Position numbers and translations under genes: made by a program
Source of the DNA: Zavarzinia sp.
Lineage (GTDB): Bacteria > Pseudomonadota > Alphaproteobacteria > Zavarziniales > Zavarziniaceae
Assembly: GCA_025869435.1 (NCBI GenBank)
Contig: JAOZVS010000009.1
Location: 37,710 to 101,709, forward strand
Direction: 5' to 3'
Length of the DNA stretch: 64,000 bases
Shown: positions 20,125 to 28,089 of the stretch, piece after piece
Layout of the letters: each line of letters opens with the position of its first letter
Numbering within the stretch: position 1 is the first letter of the stretch
The notes under the pieces: generated by a model
Seen by the model: only the letters and a program-made list of their open reading frames with translations
The model's database searches: none
Told to the model about the DNA's origin: nothing

Positions 20125-20184
20125 GTTTGAACCACCCCCGGGCCTTGCGCTAGCTTGGCGCGGCACGATTCAGGAGCGATGGCG

Positions 20185-20421
20185 ATGGCGATGGAAGCGG
20201 GACAGATCAAGAGCCTGATCGAGGCGGCCTTTCCCGGTGCCGTCGTCGTGATCGAGGATCTGCGCGGCGACGGCGACCATTACGCCGCCCAGGTCACCTC
20301 CGCCGCCTTCAAGGGCAAGAGCCGGGTGCAGCAGCACCAGATGGTCTACAAGGCCCTGCGCGGCGCCATGGACGGCGACCTCCACGCCCTCGCCCTCCAG
20401 ACCCAGGCCCCGGCGGAGTAA
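20185..20421 (+). CDS. BolA-family protein (78 aa)
   Basis: Small class II KH-like BolA protein. FPGAVVVIEDLRGDGDHYAAQVTS and the conserved VQQHQMVYKAL helix are diagnostic. BolA proteins bind monothiol glutaredoxins through a shared Fe-S cluster and act in iron or Fe-S handling. No glutaredoxin gene follows here, unlike the usual purL-bolA-grx order in alphaproteobacteria. Three in-frame ATGs occur at 20179, 20185 and 20191. The second has the best spacing from AGGAG. Confidence 0.88.
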   Translation: MAMEAGQIKSLIEAAFPGAVVVIEDLRGDGDHYAAQVTSAAFKGKSRVQQHQMVYKALRGAMDGDLHALALQTQAPAE

Positions 20422-20449
20422 GCGCCGAACGAGCCTCATCCGGGTCGAG

Positions 20450-20532
20450 GTTCCGGCCTGCGCCGGAACGACGACTGAAATTATCTTCGCCTCACTCCCC
20501 TAAATCGTCATCCCGGCGAAGGCCGGGATCTC
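20450..20532. repeat. REP-like palindromic repeat unit B
   Basis: Two hairpins, TTCCGGCCTGCGCCGGAA at 20451-20468 and ATCCCGGCGAAGGCCGGGAT at 20510-20529, are related to unit A but in the opposite arrangement. The unit lies between the convergent BolA and M48 genes. Confidence 0.7.
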
Positions 20533-20553
20533 GCGCAGAACGATGCGCGCCCC

Positions 20554-21354
20554 CTACCCCCGCGCCTTGGCCGCCTCGTAGAGCGGCATCGCGGCCGGGA
20601 TCTGCTGTCGCAGGCGCTGGATGCGGTTGGCGTCCGAGGGGTGGGTCGAGGCGAATTCGAGGGGTTTGCCGTTGGCGCCCTTCTGGGCCGCCATGCGCTG
20701 CCACAGGCTGACCGAGGCGTTGGGGTCGTAGCCGGCCCTGGCCATGGTGGTGAGGCCGCCGGCATCCGCCTCATATTCCTGATCGCGCGAGAAGGGCAGG
20801 ATGACGCCATAGGAAACGCCGGCGCCGATCAGGCCGGCGATCCGGTCCGCGCCCTCGACCCCGCCGATGCCGAGGCCGATCTGGGCGAGCTGGACACCGA
20901 GCTGGCCGGCCTTCTGGGTGCCGATGCGCTGGGCGGCGTGGCGGCGCTGGACGTGGGTGACTTCATGGCCGATCACGGCGGCCAGCTGGTCGTCGCTGGA
21001 GACGAGGTTCAGGAGGCCCTGATAGACGCCGACCTTGCCGCCCGGCAGGGCGAAGGCGTTGATCTGCGGATCGTCGAACAGGGCGAATTCCCAATTATAG
21101 GCCCGCCCAAGGCCCGAGGCATCGACCACCCGGCGCGAGACCCGGGCCACCTGATCCCGCCCCTTGGCGCTGCCCGAGAGTTTTTCCTTGGTCTTGAGGT
21201 TGGACCAGGCCTGAAGCCCCATGCGGTTGAGGTCGGCGTCATTCGGCTCGAGACCGCGGCCCACGGTGGTGCAGCCGGCCAGGGTCCCGGCGGCGGCCAC
21301 CGCCAGGAACCCGCGGCGAGAGACCGAACAACACAGACCAAAGCACGTGACCAT
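20554..21354 (-). CDS. M48-family metallopeptidase, Tat-type lipoprotein (266 aa)
   Basis: Zinc endopeptidase of the BepA/LoiP type, which degrades misassembled envelope proteins. The N-terminus shows SRRGFLAVAAAGTLAGC: a twin-arginine motif at R13-R14 and a lipobox ending at C28, predicting a Tat-exported periplasmic lipoprotein. The zinc motif is HEVTH (AAVIGHEVTHVQRRHAAQR) and the third ligand lies in RDQEYEADAGG. HPSDANRIQRL at the end is typical of the family. The start at 21354 gives a sensible signal sequence. It is transcribed towards BolA and away from the next gene. Confidence 0.9.
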   Translation of the reverse strand: MVTCFGLCCSVSRRGFLAVAAAGTLAGCTTVGRGLEPNDADLNRMGLQAWSNLKTKEKLSGSAKGRDQVARVSRRVVDASGLGRAYNWEFALFDDPQINAFALPGGKVGVYQGLLNLVSSDDQLAAVIGHEVTHVQRRHAAQRIGTQKAGQLGVQLAQIGLGIGGVEGADRIAGLIGAGVSYGVILPFSRDQEYEADAGGLTTMARAGYDPNASVSLWQRMAAQKGANGKPLEFASTHPSDANRIQRLRQQIPAAMPLYEAAKARG

Positions 21355-21455
21355 CGGCACAATCCCCGTTTTCGCGCATGTCATCAAACCGGCGGAATTC
21401 CGTCCATCCGGACAGGCCCCATCGATTGGCACATGATTGTGCCATAATATTGGCT

Positions 21456-22565
21456 ATGCTCGCTTCCCGACAGATCGAAACCGTTTCCCAGCGAGTCCTC
21501 ATCTTGACCTTTCTTCGCGCCACCACCCGTCTCGCCGGCCCCGGGCTTGTTCTTGCCTGCCTTGTCGCGGGTGGCCCGGCCTTCGCCCAGGATGCCCCCC
21601 TGCCCGCTCCGCTGGCGGCGCCGCAGCAGGCGGAGACCTTCGCCCTCGGCGACTGGTCGCTGGATGTCTTCCGCCTGCCGGGCACCAACGAGGCGCTCTG
21701 TGTCGCGACCAGGACCTATCCGAACGGCGACCGCTTCGGCCTCATCCTCGGCGAGAAGGGGCGCGGTCTCCTTTATGGCCGGCCGGGCCTTCAGGTGAAG
21801 GAAGGCACGAGCATGGATTTCGGCTTCTCGGTCGACGAGCGGCCGCCCCTGCGCCTGCCCGGCACCGCCTATGACCCGACCTCGATCATGAGCGCCCCGC
21901 TGCCCTCGCCCGAGGGCGAGAAGCTCTATGAGATCTTCGCCAGGGGCGGCAAGGTCATCATCGGCTCGAACCAGCTCAAGCTCAGGTCCGAGGCCATGGA
22001 TCTCGCCGGCTCGGACCAGGTGATCAAGGCCCTCGACCATTGCGCCGAAACCAACGCCATCAAGGTCGTCCATCGCGAGACGGCGGCGACGACGCCGGGC
22101 CAGCCCTCCACCGGGGCGTCGGTCGCCGGCTCCACCTTCGATAGCGCGCCAACGTCACCCACACCCACTCCCACCCCGGCCCCTGCCGCGGCGGAGCCGC
22201 CGACAGCCACCTCGGCCGCCATTCAGGCCGCGATCTCGGCCGAGGCGAAGAAGCGGAAGGCCGGCGTCGGCTATGCCGTCGCCCTGCCCAAGGATGTGAC
22301 CGGCGACAAGAAGGACGACATCGTCCTCATCTTCGTCCTCCTCGAGGGCGAGACGCGGAAAGGCTATGCCACGGTGCTGAAGGCGACGGGCAAGGACAAA
22401 TATACCGCGCTGAACACCGTGCCGCTCGGCGGCGTGCCGACCAATGATCCGCCGATCTTCACCACGACCGGCATGTCGGTCGGCCTCGAAGCCGGGCCGG
22501 ACGGCAAGGCCCGGGACGTCGAGATCGTCATCACGGCGAAAAGCCTGACGGTGCAGAAGAAGTAA
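21456..22565 (+). CDS. Secreted two-domain hypothetical protein (about 369 aa)
   Basis: Not recognised. A signal peptide is clear (LAGPGLVLACLVAGGPAFAQ, cleaved after AFA). The start may be ATG 21456 or a TTG near 21504 that would give a more compact signal. Domain 1 (about 60-220) contains GDWSLDVFRLPGTNEALCVATR and a later Cys-bearing helix DHCAETN, suggesting a disulfide. A Thr/Pro/Ala linker (SPTPTPTPAPAAAEPP) follows. Domain 2 (about 270-369) is rich in Lys/Asp, with TGDKKDDIVLIFVLLEGE. IalB-like folds were considered for domain 1 but the match is weak. Its promoter region is shared with the divergent M48 gene. Confidence 0.6.
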   Translation: MLASRQIETVSQRVLILTFLRATTRLAGPGLVLACLVAGGPAFAQDAPLPAPLAAPQQAETFALGDWSLDVFRLPGTNEALCVATRTYPNGDRFGLILGEKGRGLLYGRPGLQVKEGTSMDFGFSVDERPPLRLPGTAYDPTSIMSAPLPSPEGEKLYEIFARGGKVIIGSNQLKLRSEAMDLAGSDQVIKALDHCAETNAIKVVHRETAATTPGQPSTGASVAGSTFDSAPTSPTPTPTPAPAAAEPPTATSAAIQAAISAEAKKRKAGVGYAVALPKDVTGDKKDDIVLIFVLLEGETRKGYATVLKATGKDKYTALNTVPLGGVPTNDPPIFTTTGMSVGLEAGPDGKARDVEIVITAKSLTVQKK

Positions 22566-22595
22566 TCAACCGGCCCCGGCCGCGCCTCTTTCTTT

Positions 22596-22675
22596 GTCGT
22601 CCCGGCGAAGGCCGGGATCTTGGGCAAGCAAAGGCGACTCTCTCGTCCAAAGGCCCCGGCCTTCGCCGGGACGAC
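22596..22675. repeat. REP-like palindromic repeat unit C
   Basis: GTCGTCCCGGCGAAGGCCGG at 22596 faces CCCCGGCCTTCGCCGGGACG ending near 22673, in the same layout as unit A. It lies in the 132-bp convergent gap between the secreted protein and the HTH protein and may serve both genes as a terminator-like structure. Confidence 0.75.
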
Positions 22676-22697
22676 GAATGTTCCCCTTCTCTCGGCG

Positions 22698-23081
22698 CTA
22701 GTCGCCGCCGACCGCGAGGTCGGCGCGCAGGGCCCGCGTGGTATCGACCGCGCGGGCCAGCAGATCCTCGATCCGGTTCATCCGCTCCTCGAGGCGGAGC
22801 ATGGCCAGTTCGACCGCCTCCATCCGCTCCTCGAAGGGGCCGGCCGGCGGTGCTTCCTCGGGCACGGTGCCGACGCCGGCCCGTTTCGCCAGTTCCGTCG
22901 CCGACACCGCCAGCAGGGCGGCGAGGGTCGCGACCTCAAGCGGTTTCAGCTCGCGCTGGTCCTTGAACAGGTCCTCGACCGCGTCATCGGAAATGTGAAG
23001 GACGGCGCCGATCGATGCCCGGCCGAGGCCGAGCACCCGCAGGCGCTGATCGAACCAGTCCGCATCGAAGAACAGCGCCAC
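22698..23081 (-). CDS. HTH-like plus coiled-coil protein (127 aa)
   Basis: Small protein with an N-terminal XRE-like helical region (WFDQRLRVLGLGRASIGAVLHISDDAVEDLFKDQRELKPLEVATLAALLAVSATELAKRAG). A Pro-rich hinge follows, then a C-terminal heptad-like helix (ERMEAVELAMLRLEERMNRIEDLLARAV). I recall similar proteins in alphaproteobacteria but cannot name a studied member. The GTG start at 23081 directly abuts a G-rich Shine-Dalgarno, so the true start may differ by a few codons. It lies 21 bp downstream of the CoA racemase gene on the opposite side of its stop, so it may belong to a different transcript. Confidence 0.65.
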   Translation of the reverse strand: MALFFDADWFDQRLRVLGLGRASIGAVLHISDDAVEDLFKDQRELKPLEVATLAALLAVSATELAKRAGVGTVPEEAPPAGPFEERMEAVELAMLRLEERMNRIEDLLARAVDTTRALRADLAVGGD

Positions 23082-23102
23082 CCTTCCCCCCGTTGGCAGA
23101 AT

Positions 23103-24236
23103 TCAGGCGACGGCCCCCGCCACCTTCAGCTTTGCCGCATCATCGGCGGAAATGCCCCAATCGGCCAGAACTTCGTCAGTATGCTGGCCGGGCAGCGGCG
23201 GCGCGGCGGGGACGGCCGGCACGGTGCGGCTGAACCGGGGCGCCGGGGCCGGCTGGACGTTGCCATCCTGCGCGAAGAAGGTGCCGCGCTCGACATTGTG
23301 CGGATGGCGGGCCGCCTCGTCCATCGACAGCACGGGGGCGAAGCAGACATCGGTGTTTTCCATGATCGCGCACCATTCGTCGCGCGTCCTGGCCTTGAAC
23401 ACCTCGGCCAGTCTGTCCTTCATCTCGGGCCAGCGGCCGATATCCATCTGGTTGCCGAAAACCTCGGTGTCGAGTTCGGCGAGGCGCAGCAATTCGGCAT
23501 AGAACTGCGGCTCGATCGAGCCGATGGAGACCCATTTGCCGTCGCGGGTCTCATAGGTCTCGTAGAAATGGGCGCCGGTATCGAGCAGATTCACGCCGCG
23601 CTCGTCCTGCCACAGGCCCTGCGCCTTCATGCCATACATCATGGTCGACAGCAGGGCGGCGCCGTCGATCATGGTGGCATCGACCACCTGACCCTTGCCG
23701 CTGGCGCGCGCCTCGATCACCGCCGCCAGCAGGCCGAAGGCGAGGAACATGGCACCGCCGCCGAAATCGCCGACGAGATTGACCGGCGGCACCGGCTTCT
23801 CGCCCTTGCGGCCGATCATGTGCAGGGCGCCCGACATGGCGATGTAATTGATGTCGTGGCCCGCCGCCTTGGCCATCGGCCCGGTCTGGCCGAAGCCGGT
23901 CATGCGGCCATAGGCGATCGCGGGGTTGCGGGCGAGGCAATCCTCAGGCCCGAGGCCGAGACGTTCCATCACGCCCGGGCGGAAACCTTCGAGGATGATG
24001 TCCGCCTTCTCGACCAGCTTCAGCACGGTCTCGACCCCTTCGGGCTTCTTCAGGTCGACGACGATCGAGCGCTTGCCGCGGTTGAGGTAATCGAACTTCG
24101 GGTTCACCACGCCGAATTTCGCCGAACGCTCGACGCGGATCACGTCGGCGCCCATGTCGGCGAGCAGCATGGCGCAGAAAGGACCCGGCCCGAGCCCCGC
24201 GATTTCGACGACCTTCATGCCTTTCAACGGACCCAT
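23103..24236 (-). CDS. Alpha-methylacyl-CoA racemase-like CaiB/BaiF protein (377 aa)
   Basis: Family III CoA enzyme. The start MGPLKGMKVVEIAGLGPGPFCAMLLADMGADVIRVER is typical. GHDINYIAMSG with its His, the downstream GDFGGGAM Asp region, and GAHFYETYETRDGKWVSIGSIEPQFY resemble alpha-methylacyl-CoA racemases more than true transferases. Racemases invert the 2-methyl centre of branched acyl-CoAs before beta-oxidation. The gene is divergent from the HD oxygenase/acyl-CoA ligase operon across a palindrome-rich promoter, which hints at joint control. It is full length, 377 aa. Confidence 0.9.
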   Translation of the reverse strand: MGPLKGMKVVEIAGLGPGPFCAMLLADMGADVIRVERSAKFGVVNPKFDYLNRGKRSIVVDLKKPEGVETVLKLVEKADIILEGFRPGVMERLGLGPEDCLARNPAIAYGRMTGFGQTGPMAKAAGHDINYIAMSGALHMIGRKGEKPVPPVNLVGDFGGGAMFLAFGLLAAVIEARASGKGQVVDATMIDGAALLSTMMYGMKAQGLWQDERGVNLLDTGAHFYETYETRDGKWVSIGSIEPQFYAELLRLAELDTEVFGNQMDIGRWPEMKDRLAEVFKARTRDEWCAIMENTDVCFAPVLSMDEAARHPHNVERGTFFAQDGNVQPAPAPRFSRTVPAVPAAPPLPGQHTDEVLADWGISADDAAKLKVAGAVA

Positions 24237-24264
24237 CTCGCGCTCCCCTTATTGTCATCTTCCT

Positions 24265-24306
24265 CGGTTAGTACAGGTTTTTAACCGTGACGTGAACAAA
24301 GGTCAC
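24265..24306. promoter_or_regulatory. Divergent operator candidate: two palindromes
   Basis: CGGTTA-N11-TAACCG at 24265-24287 is followed directly by GTGAC-N10-GTCAC at 24287-24306. Both lie in the 104-bp region between the racemase and HD genes. Two adjacent dyads in a divergent promoter suggest repressor binding sites. No regulator gene is adjacent. Confidence 0.45.
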
Positions 24307-24340
24307 GAGCATTATGGCGCCCATCCCGAGGATACGAGTC

Positions 24341-24919
24341 ATGACGTCGCGAAAGCCCGCAACCGAGATCGTCGATACCATCGCCCGGCTCTATGCCGAA
24401 CGCGGCGCCGTGCCCTATGAAGGCGGCGAATCGGTCAGCCAGCTCGCCCATGGCCTGCAGGCGGCCGCCTGCGCCGAGCGGGCCGGGGCGGCCCCCGGCC
24501 TTGTCGCCGCGGCGCTGCTGCATGACATCGGCCACCTGATCGACCCCAAGGGCGAAGCCGCCGCGGTCGAGGGTTACGATGCCCGCCACGAGGATGGCGG
24601 GGCCGATCACCTGGCCCGGTTCTTCGGGGCCGAGGTCGCCGATCCCGTCCGCCTGCATGTCGCGGCCAAGCGCTATCTCTGCGCGATGAAGCCCGGTTAT
24701 TTCGAACGGCTCTCGCCCGCCTCGGTGCGCAGCCTCGCGCTGCAGGGCGGGCCGATGTCGGCGGCGGACGTCGCCGCCTTCGACGCCCTGCCCCATGGCC
24801 GCGACGCCCTGCGCCTGCGGGTCTGGGACGAGGAGGCGAAGGTCGTCGGCCTCGAGGTGCCGGGCTTCGACCATTATCGCTTGCTGCTGGAAAGCCTTGT
24901 CACATCCGATGGTGCCTGA
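24341..24919 (+). CDS. PhnZ-like HD-domain oxygenase (192 aa)
   Basis: HD-superfamily protein of the mixed-valent di-iron oxygenase group (PhnZ, TmpB, MIOX). All six expected metal ligands can be placed: H37 (VSQLAH), H61-D62 (ALLHDIGH), H83 (ARHED), H106 (RLHVAAK) and D163 (RVWDEEAK). K110 and the Y26/E30 pair match PhnZ's substrate-binding Lys and gating Tyr/Glu, although Tyr is one residue further away. I chose the ATG at 24341, with GAGGA upstream. PhnZ cleaves a hydroxy-phosphonate made by PhnY, but no phosphonate gene is present. The next gene overlaps by 11 nt and is an acyl-CoA ligase, so a carboxylate-linked substrate is a better guess. Confidence 0.82.
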   Translation: MTSRKPATEIVDTIARLYAERGAVPYEGGESVSQLAHGLQAAACAERAGAAPGLVAAALLHDIGHLIDPKGEAAAVEGYDARHEDGGADHLARFFGAEVADPVRLHVAAKRYLCAMKPGYFERLSPASVRSLALQGGPMSAADVAAFDALPHGRDALRLRVWDEEAKVVGLEVPGFDHYRLLLESLVTSDGA

Positions 24920-26399
24920 ACATTTCAACATGGCCCGCTACTGCCTCGACGGGCATGACGCGGGCAAGACCGGGCTGATCCTCGCCGGGGCCCATGACGA
25001 CGAGGTCTGGAGCTTCGGCGCCTTGCGCGATGCCGTGCTGCGGGTCGCGCGGGGCTTGCTGGACGCTGGCTTGCGCCCCGGCGACCGGCTGATGATCCGC
25101 ATGGACAATGACGCCGCCTATGCCCTGACCTGGTTCGGGGCCATCGCCGCCGGCATCGTCGCCCTGCCCTCCTCGTCCCAGCTCACCGGGGCGGAGGCGG
25201 AATTCCTGCTGACCGATTGCGGCGCCCGGGCGATCGCCACCGGCGCCGGTATGAATGATCTTTCCGTGCCGGACGGCGTCTCGGTCATCCCCGCCGCCGC
25301 CATCCGCGACTGGGCGGCGAATGGCGCCCTGGGCGATTTCGCCGACACCGCGGCCGACGATCCCGCCTTCCTCGTCTATACCTCCGGCACCACGGGCAAG
25401 CCCAAGGGCGTGCTGCACGGCCAGCGCAGCGCCTATGGCCGGCGGCCGATGTATCAGGGCTGGTACGGCATTTCGGGCGATGACCGGGTGCTGCACGCCG
25501 GCGCCTTCAACTGGACCTATACGCTGGGCGTCGGCCTGACCGACCCCTGGGCCAATGGCGCCACCGCCTGTCTCTACAACGGGCCGCGCGACGCCATGAT
25601 CTGGCCGAAGCTGATCGAGCGTTTCCGGGCGACGATCTTCGCGACCGTGCCCGGCCTCTACCGCCAGATCCTGAAATACGGCGAACCGGGCGCGCACGAC
25701 CTGTCGAGCCTTCGCCACGGCCTGAGCGCGGGCGAAAGCCTGCCGCCCGTCATCCTGCGGGAATGGCGCGAGACCGTGGGCACCGAGCTTTACGAAGCCC
25801 TCGGCATGTCCGAAATCTCGACCTATATCAGCCAGTCGCCGCCCGGCCCCGCCCGCCCCGGCAGCCCGGGCAAGGCCCAGCCGGGCCGGCGCGTCGCCAT
25901 TCTCGATCCTGAAACCGGCCTGCCGCTGCCCCCGGGCGAGATCGGTCTTCTCGCCATCCATCGCGGCGACCCCGGCCTGATGCTCGGCTACTGGCAGCGC
26001 CCGGCCGAGGAAGCGGAAGTGTTTCGAGGTGAATGGTTCGCGGGCGGCGACCTCGCCCATCTGGACGAGGATGGTTACGTCTGGTTCCACGGCCGCAACA
26101 ACGACCTGATGAACGCCGGGGGTTACCGCGTCTCCCCGCTCGAGGTCGAGGCCGCGTTGTCCGGCCATCCCGGCATCGCCGATGTCGCCGTCGCCGAGCG
26201 TCAGGTGTCGGAGACCACCTCGGTCATCTGCGCCTATGTCGTCCCACGCGACGGCGCCGCCATCGACCGGGACGCCCTGCTGGCCCATGCCGCCGGAAAA
26301 CTCGCCGCCTACAAGCGGCCGAAAGAGGTGATCGTGCTGGGCAGCCTGCCGCGCACCGCCAACGGCAAGATCATGCGCCGGGCGCTGGCCCTGCTGTGA
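24909..26399 (+). CDS. AMP-dependent acyl-CoA ligase (496 aa)
   Basis: ANL-superfamily enzyme that activates a carboxylic acid to acyl-CoA via an acyl-adenylate. The ATP-binding loop YTSGTTGKPKG lies near residues 157-167. The LGMSE motif, GGDLAHLDEDGYVWFHGRNND and the C-terminal PRTANGKIMRR with the catalytic Lys are present. The fold resembles benzoate-CoA or medium-chain ligases. The ATG at 24909 overlaps the HD gene by 11 nt, and its TGA overlaps the next GTG start (GTGA). This gives three coupled genes. The acid substrate is unknown. Confidence 0.92.
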   Translation: MVPEHFNMARYCLDGHDAGKTGLILAGAHDDEVWSFGALRDAVLRVARGLLDAGLRPGDRLMIRMDNDAAYALTWFGAIAAGIVALPSSSQLTGAEAEFLLTDCGARAIATGAGMNDLSVPDGVSVIPAAAIRDWAANGALGDFADTAADDPAFLVYTSGTTGKPKGVLHGQRSAYGRRPMYQGWYGISGDDRVLHAGAFNWTYTLGVGLTDPWANGATACLYNGPRDAMIWPKLIERFRATIFATVPGLYRQILKYGEPGAHDLSSLRHGLSAGESLPPVILREWRETVGTELYEALGMSEISTYISQSPPGPARPGSPGKAQPGRRVAILDPETGLPLPPGEIGLLAIHRGDPGLMLGYWQRPAEEAEVFRGEWFAGGDLAHLDEDGYVWFHGRNNDLMNAGGYRVSPLEVEAALSGHPGIADVAVAERQVSETTSVICAYVVPRDGAAIDRDALLAHAAGKLAAYKRPKEVIVLGSLPRTANGKIMRRALALL

Positions 26400-27160
26400 G
26401 CCCGCTCGCCCGCTATCCCTTCGCCACGGCGACGAAGGGCCTCGCCGACGACTGGCGCGCCCTGCTCGAAGCCCCGGCGGCCCGGCTCGACCCCGCCTAT
26501 CTGGCGGGCCTCGAGGCCCAGGATTGGCTGCCCGGCCCCGGCTATCTGCTGGCCGCGCTGCGCCATGTGCCGCTGGCTTCCGTCAGGGCCGTGCTGGTCG
26601 GCGAGTCGCCTTATCCGCGCAAGGAATCGGCGATCGGCGAAGCCTTCAACGACGGCGCCGTGGGCGATCTGTGGTCGCCTGCCGGCCTGTCCAAGCCCGT
26701 CAACCGCGCGACCTCCATGCGCAACATCATGAAGATGCTGCTGGTCGCCGAGGGGTTGATTTCGCCGGAGGCGCGGGCGGCTGAGATCGCCGCCCTCGAC
26801 CTCGCCGCGCTCGGCTTCGTGCCGACGATGGCGGCGCTGTTCGACCGCATAAGGCAAGAAGGCATCCTCTGCATCAATGCGATCCCGGTGCTGACCGCCA
26901 GCAAGAGCCGCGACGCGAAAGCCTGGGAAGGGTTCATGGACGCCTTCCTCGCCGGGTTGCACCGCGCGCGGCCCGAGGCGAAGCTGCTTCTGTTCGGCAA
27001 TTTCGCCATGAAGCTGGCCGATCTGCCGGGCGCGGCGGGCTTTCCCGTCCTCACCGCCGAGCATCCCTACAACATCGGCTTCATCAACGACCGGAATGTG
27101 CAGGATTACTTCCGTCCGCTGCGGCTGCTCAGGGCCGGCGGCGGAAGCGCAGGGCGTTGA
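26396..27160 (+). CDS. Divergent uracil-DNA glycosylase-fold protein (254 aa)
   Basis: Shows the UDG order of motifs: VRAVLVGESPYPR (residues 64-75) in place of GQDPYH, then GEAFND, the helix SMRNIMKML, the strand AKLLLFGNFAMKL and AEHPYNIGF near the C-terminus. In family 1 UNG the catalytic base is the Asp of GQDPYH. Here the corresponding residue is S71 and the His is Pro. Activity is therefore uncertain. The GTG at 26396 overlaps the ligase TGA, so it is translated with a metabolic operon. The 3' end overlaps the convergent DMT gene by 32 bp. It could be a repair enzyme of a variant family or a fold reused for another function. Confidence 0.7.
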   Translation: MSPLARYPFATATKGLADDWRALLEAPAARLDPAYLAGLEAQDWLPGPGYLLAALRHVPLASVRAVLVGESPYPRKESAIGEAFNDGAVGDLWSPAGLSKPVNRATSMRNIMKMLLVAEGLISPEARAAEIAALDLAALGFVPTMAALFDRIRQEGILCINAIPVLTASKSRDAKAWEGFMDAFLAGLHRARPEAKLLLFGNFAMKLADLPGAAGFPVLTAEHPYNIGFINDRNVQDYFRPLRLLRAGGGSAGR

Positions 27161-28028
27161 TCGCGATACTGCCGACGATCAGCGCCGCGCCGACGAGGCC
27201 CGCCAGCGGCAGGCGCTCGCCCGCCGCCCTGCCGATCAGCCCGGCCCAGACCGGCTCCATGGCATAGATCAGGGTCGCCCGCGTCGGCGTCAGGCGGCGC
27301 TGGGCCCAATACATCGCGACATGGATCATCACGGTGGCGACGCCAAGCCCGCCGGCACAGGCGAGAAGCAGCGGCGTATGCGCCGGAATGCCTTCCCCCG
27401 CCACCCCCATGGCGCCGAAGGTGAGCACGGCGACGGTGACGAGTTGCACCGCCGAGACCCGGCGCGGGTCCATCCGCTTGGCATAGGCGCCGATGGCGAC
27501 GATCTCGAAGGCGATGATGAAGGTGCTGAGGATGGTCAGGATCTGGCCCCGCCCGGCTTCGACATCGAGGGCGTCCGGCCCCGCCAGCAGGGCCATGCCG
27601 ACGAAGGCCATGACGATGCCGACCAAGGCCACATTGCCCGGCCGCTCGCGCATGAACAGCCATTGCCCGATCGGCACCAGCGGCACATAGAGCGCGGTCA
27701 GAAAGGCCGAGGTCGAGCTGGGAATCCATTGCAGCGCCACCGCCTGCATCCCGTTGGCGACCGCGACCGCGACCCCCGTGGCAAGGCCGACGAACAGCTC
27801 CAGCCGGGTGACGCCCAGCAGATGGCGGCCGGACACCGCGACCAGGCAGACCGTGGCGACGACATAGCGCAGGGTCTGGAAATAGAGCGGGCCGGAATCC
27901 GTCAGCGCCGTCTGGATGATCAGGAAGGTGGCGCCCCAGATCGCCGTGATGCCGAGCAGGACGAGGGCGGGCACGAGTTCCCCCACCGGCGCCGACACCG
28001 CCCGCATGTCCCCCTGATCGACCGCCAT
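27129..28028 (-). CDS. EamA/DMT-family exporter (299 aa, about 10 TM)
   Basis: Inner-membrane drug/metabolite transporter. Ten hydrophobic segments and the EamA duplication are visible. The first half includes ITAIWGATFLIIQTAL and STSAFLTALYVPLVPIGQWL, and the second RLTPTRATLIYAMEPVWAGLIGRAAGERL. Members export amino acids, metabolites or drugs. Either ATG 28028 or ATG 28007 (with AGGGGG close before it) may be the start. It is divergent from an XRE-cupin regulator with a shared 61-bp region, so that regulator probably controls it. Confidence 0.88.
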   Translation of the reverse strand: MAVDQGDMRAVSAPVGELVPALVLLGITAIWGATFLIIQTALTDSGPLYFQTLRYVVATVCLVAVSGRHLLGVTRLELFVGLATGVAVAVANGMQAVALQWIPSSTSAFLTALYVPLVPIGQWLFMRERPGNVALVGIVMAFVGMALLAGPDALDVEAGRGQILTILSTFIIAFEIVAIGAYAKRMDPRRVSAVQLVTVAVLTFGAMGVAGEGIPAHTPLLLACAGGLGVATVMIHVAMYWAQRRLTPTRATLIYAMEPVWAGLIGRAAGERLPLAGLVGAALIVGSIAINALRFRRRP

Positions 28029-28050
28029 GACTTGCCCAAGCCCCCGATGC

Positions 28051-28089
28051 GCAATAAACTGCACAATGGCTTTGAGCAATATAGTGCAC
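28051..28089. promoter_or_regulatory. Direct-repeat operator candidate between DMT exporter and XRE-cupin regulator
   Basis: GCAATAAACTGCAC at 28051-28064 and GCAATATAGTGCAC at 28076-28089 match at 12 of 14 positions and start 25 bp apart. The second copy abuts the regulator's start codon. TGCAC at 28060 and GTGCA at 28084 also form an inverted pair. Confidence 0.55.
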
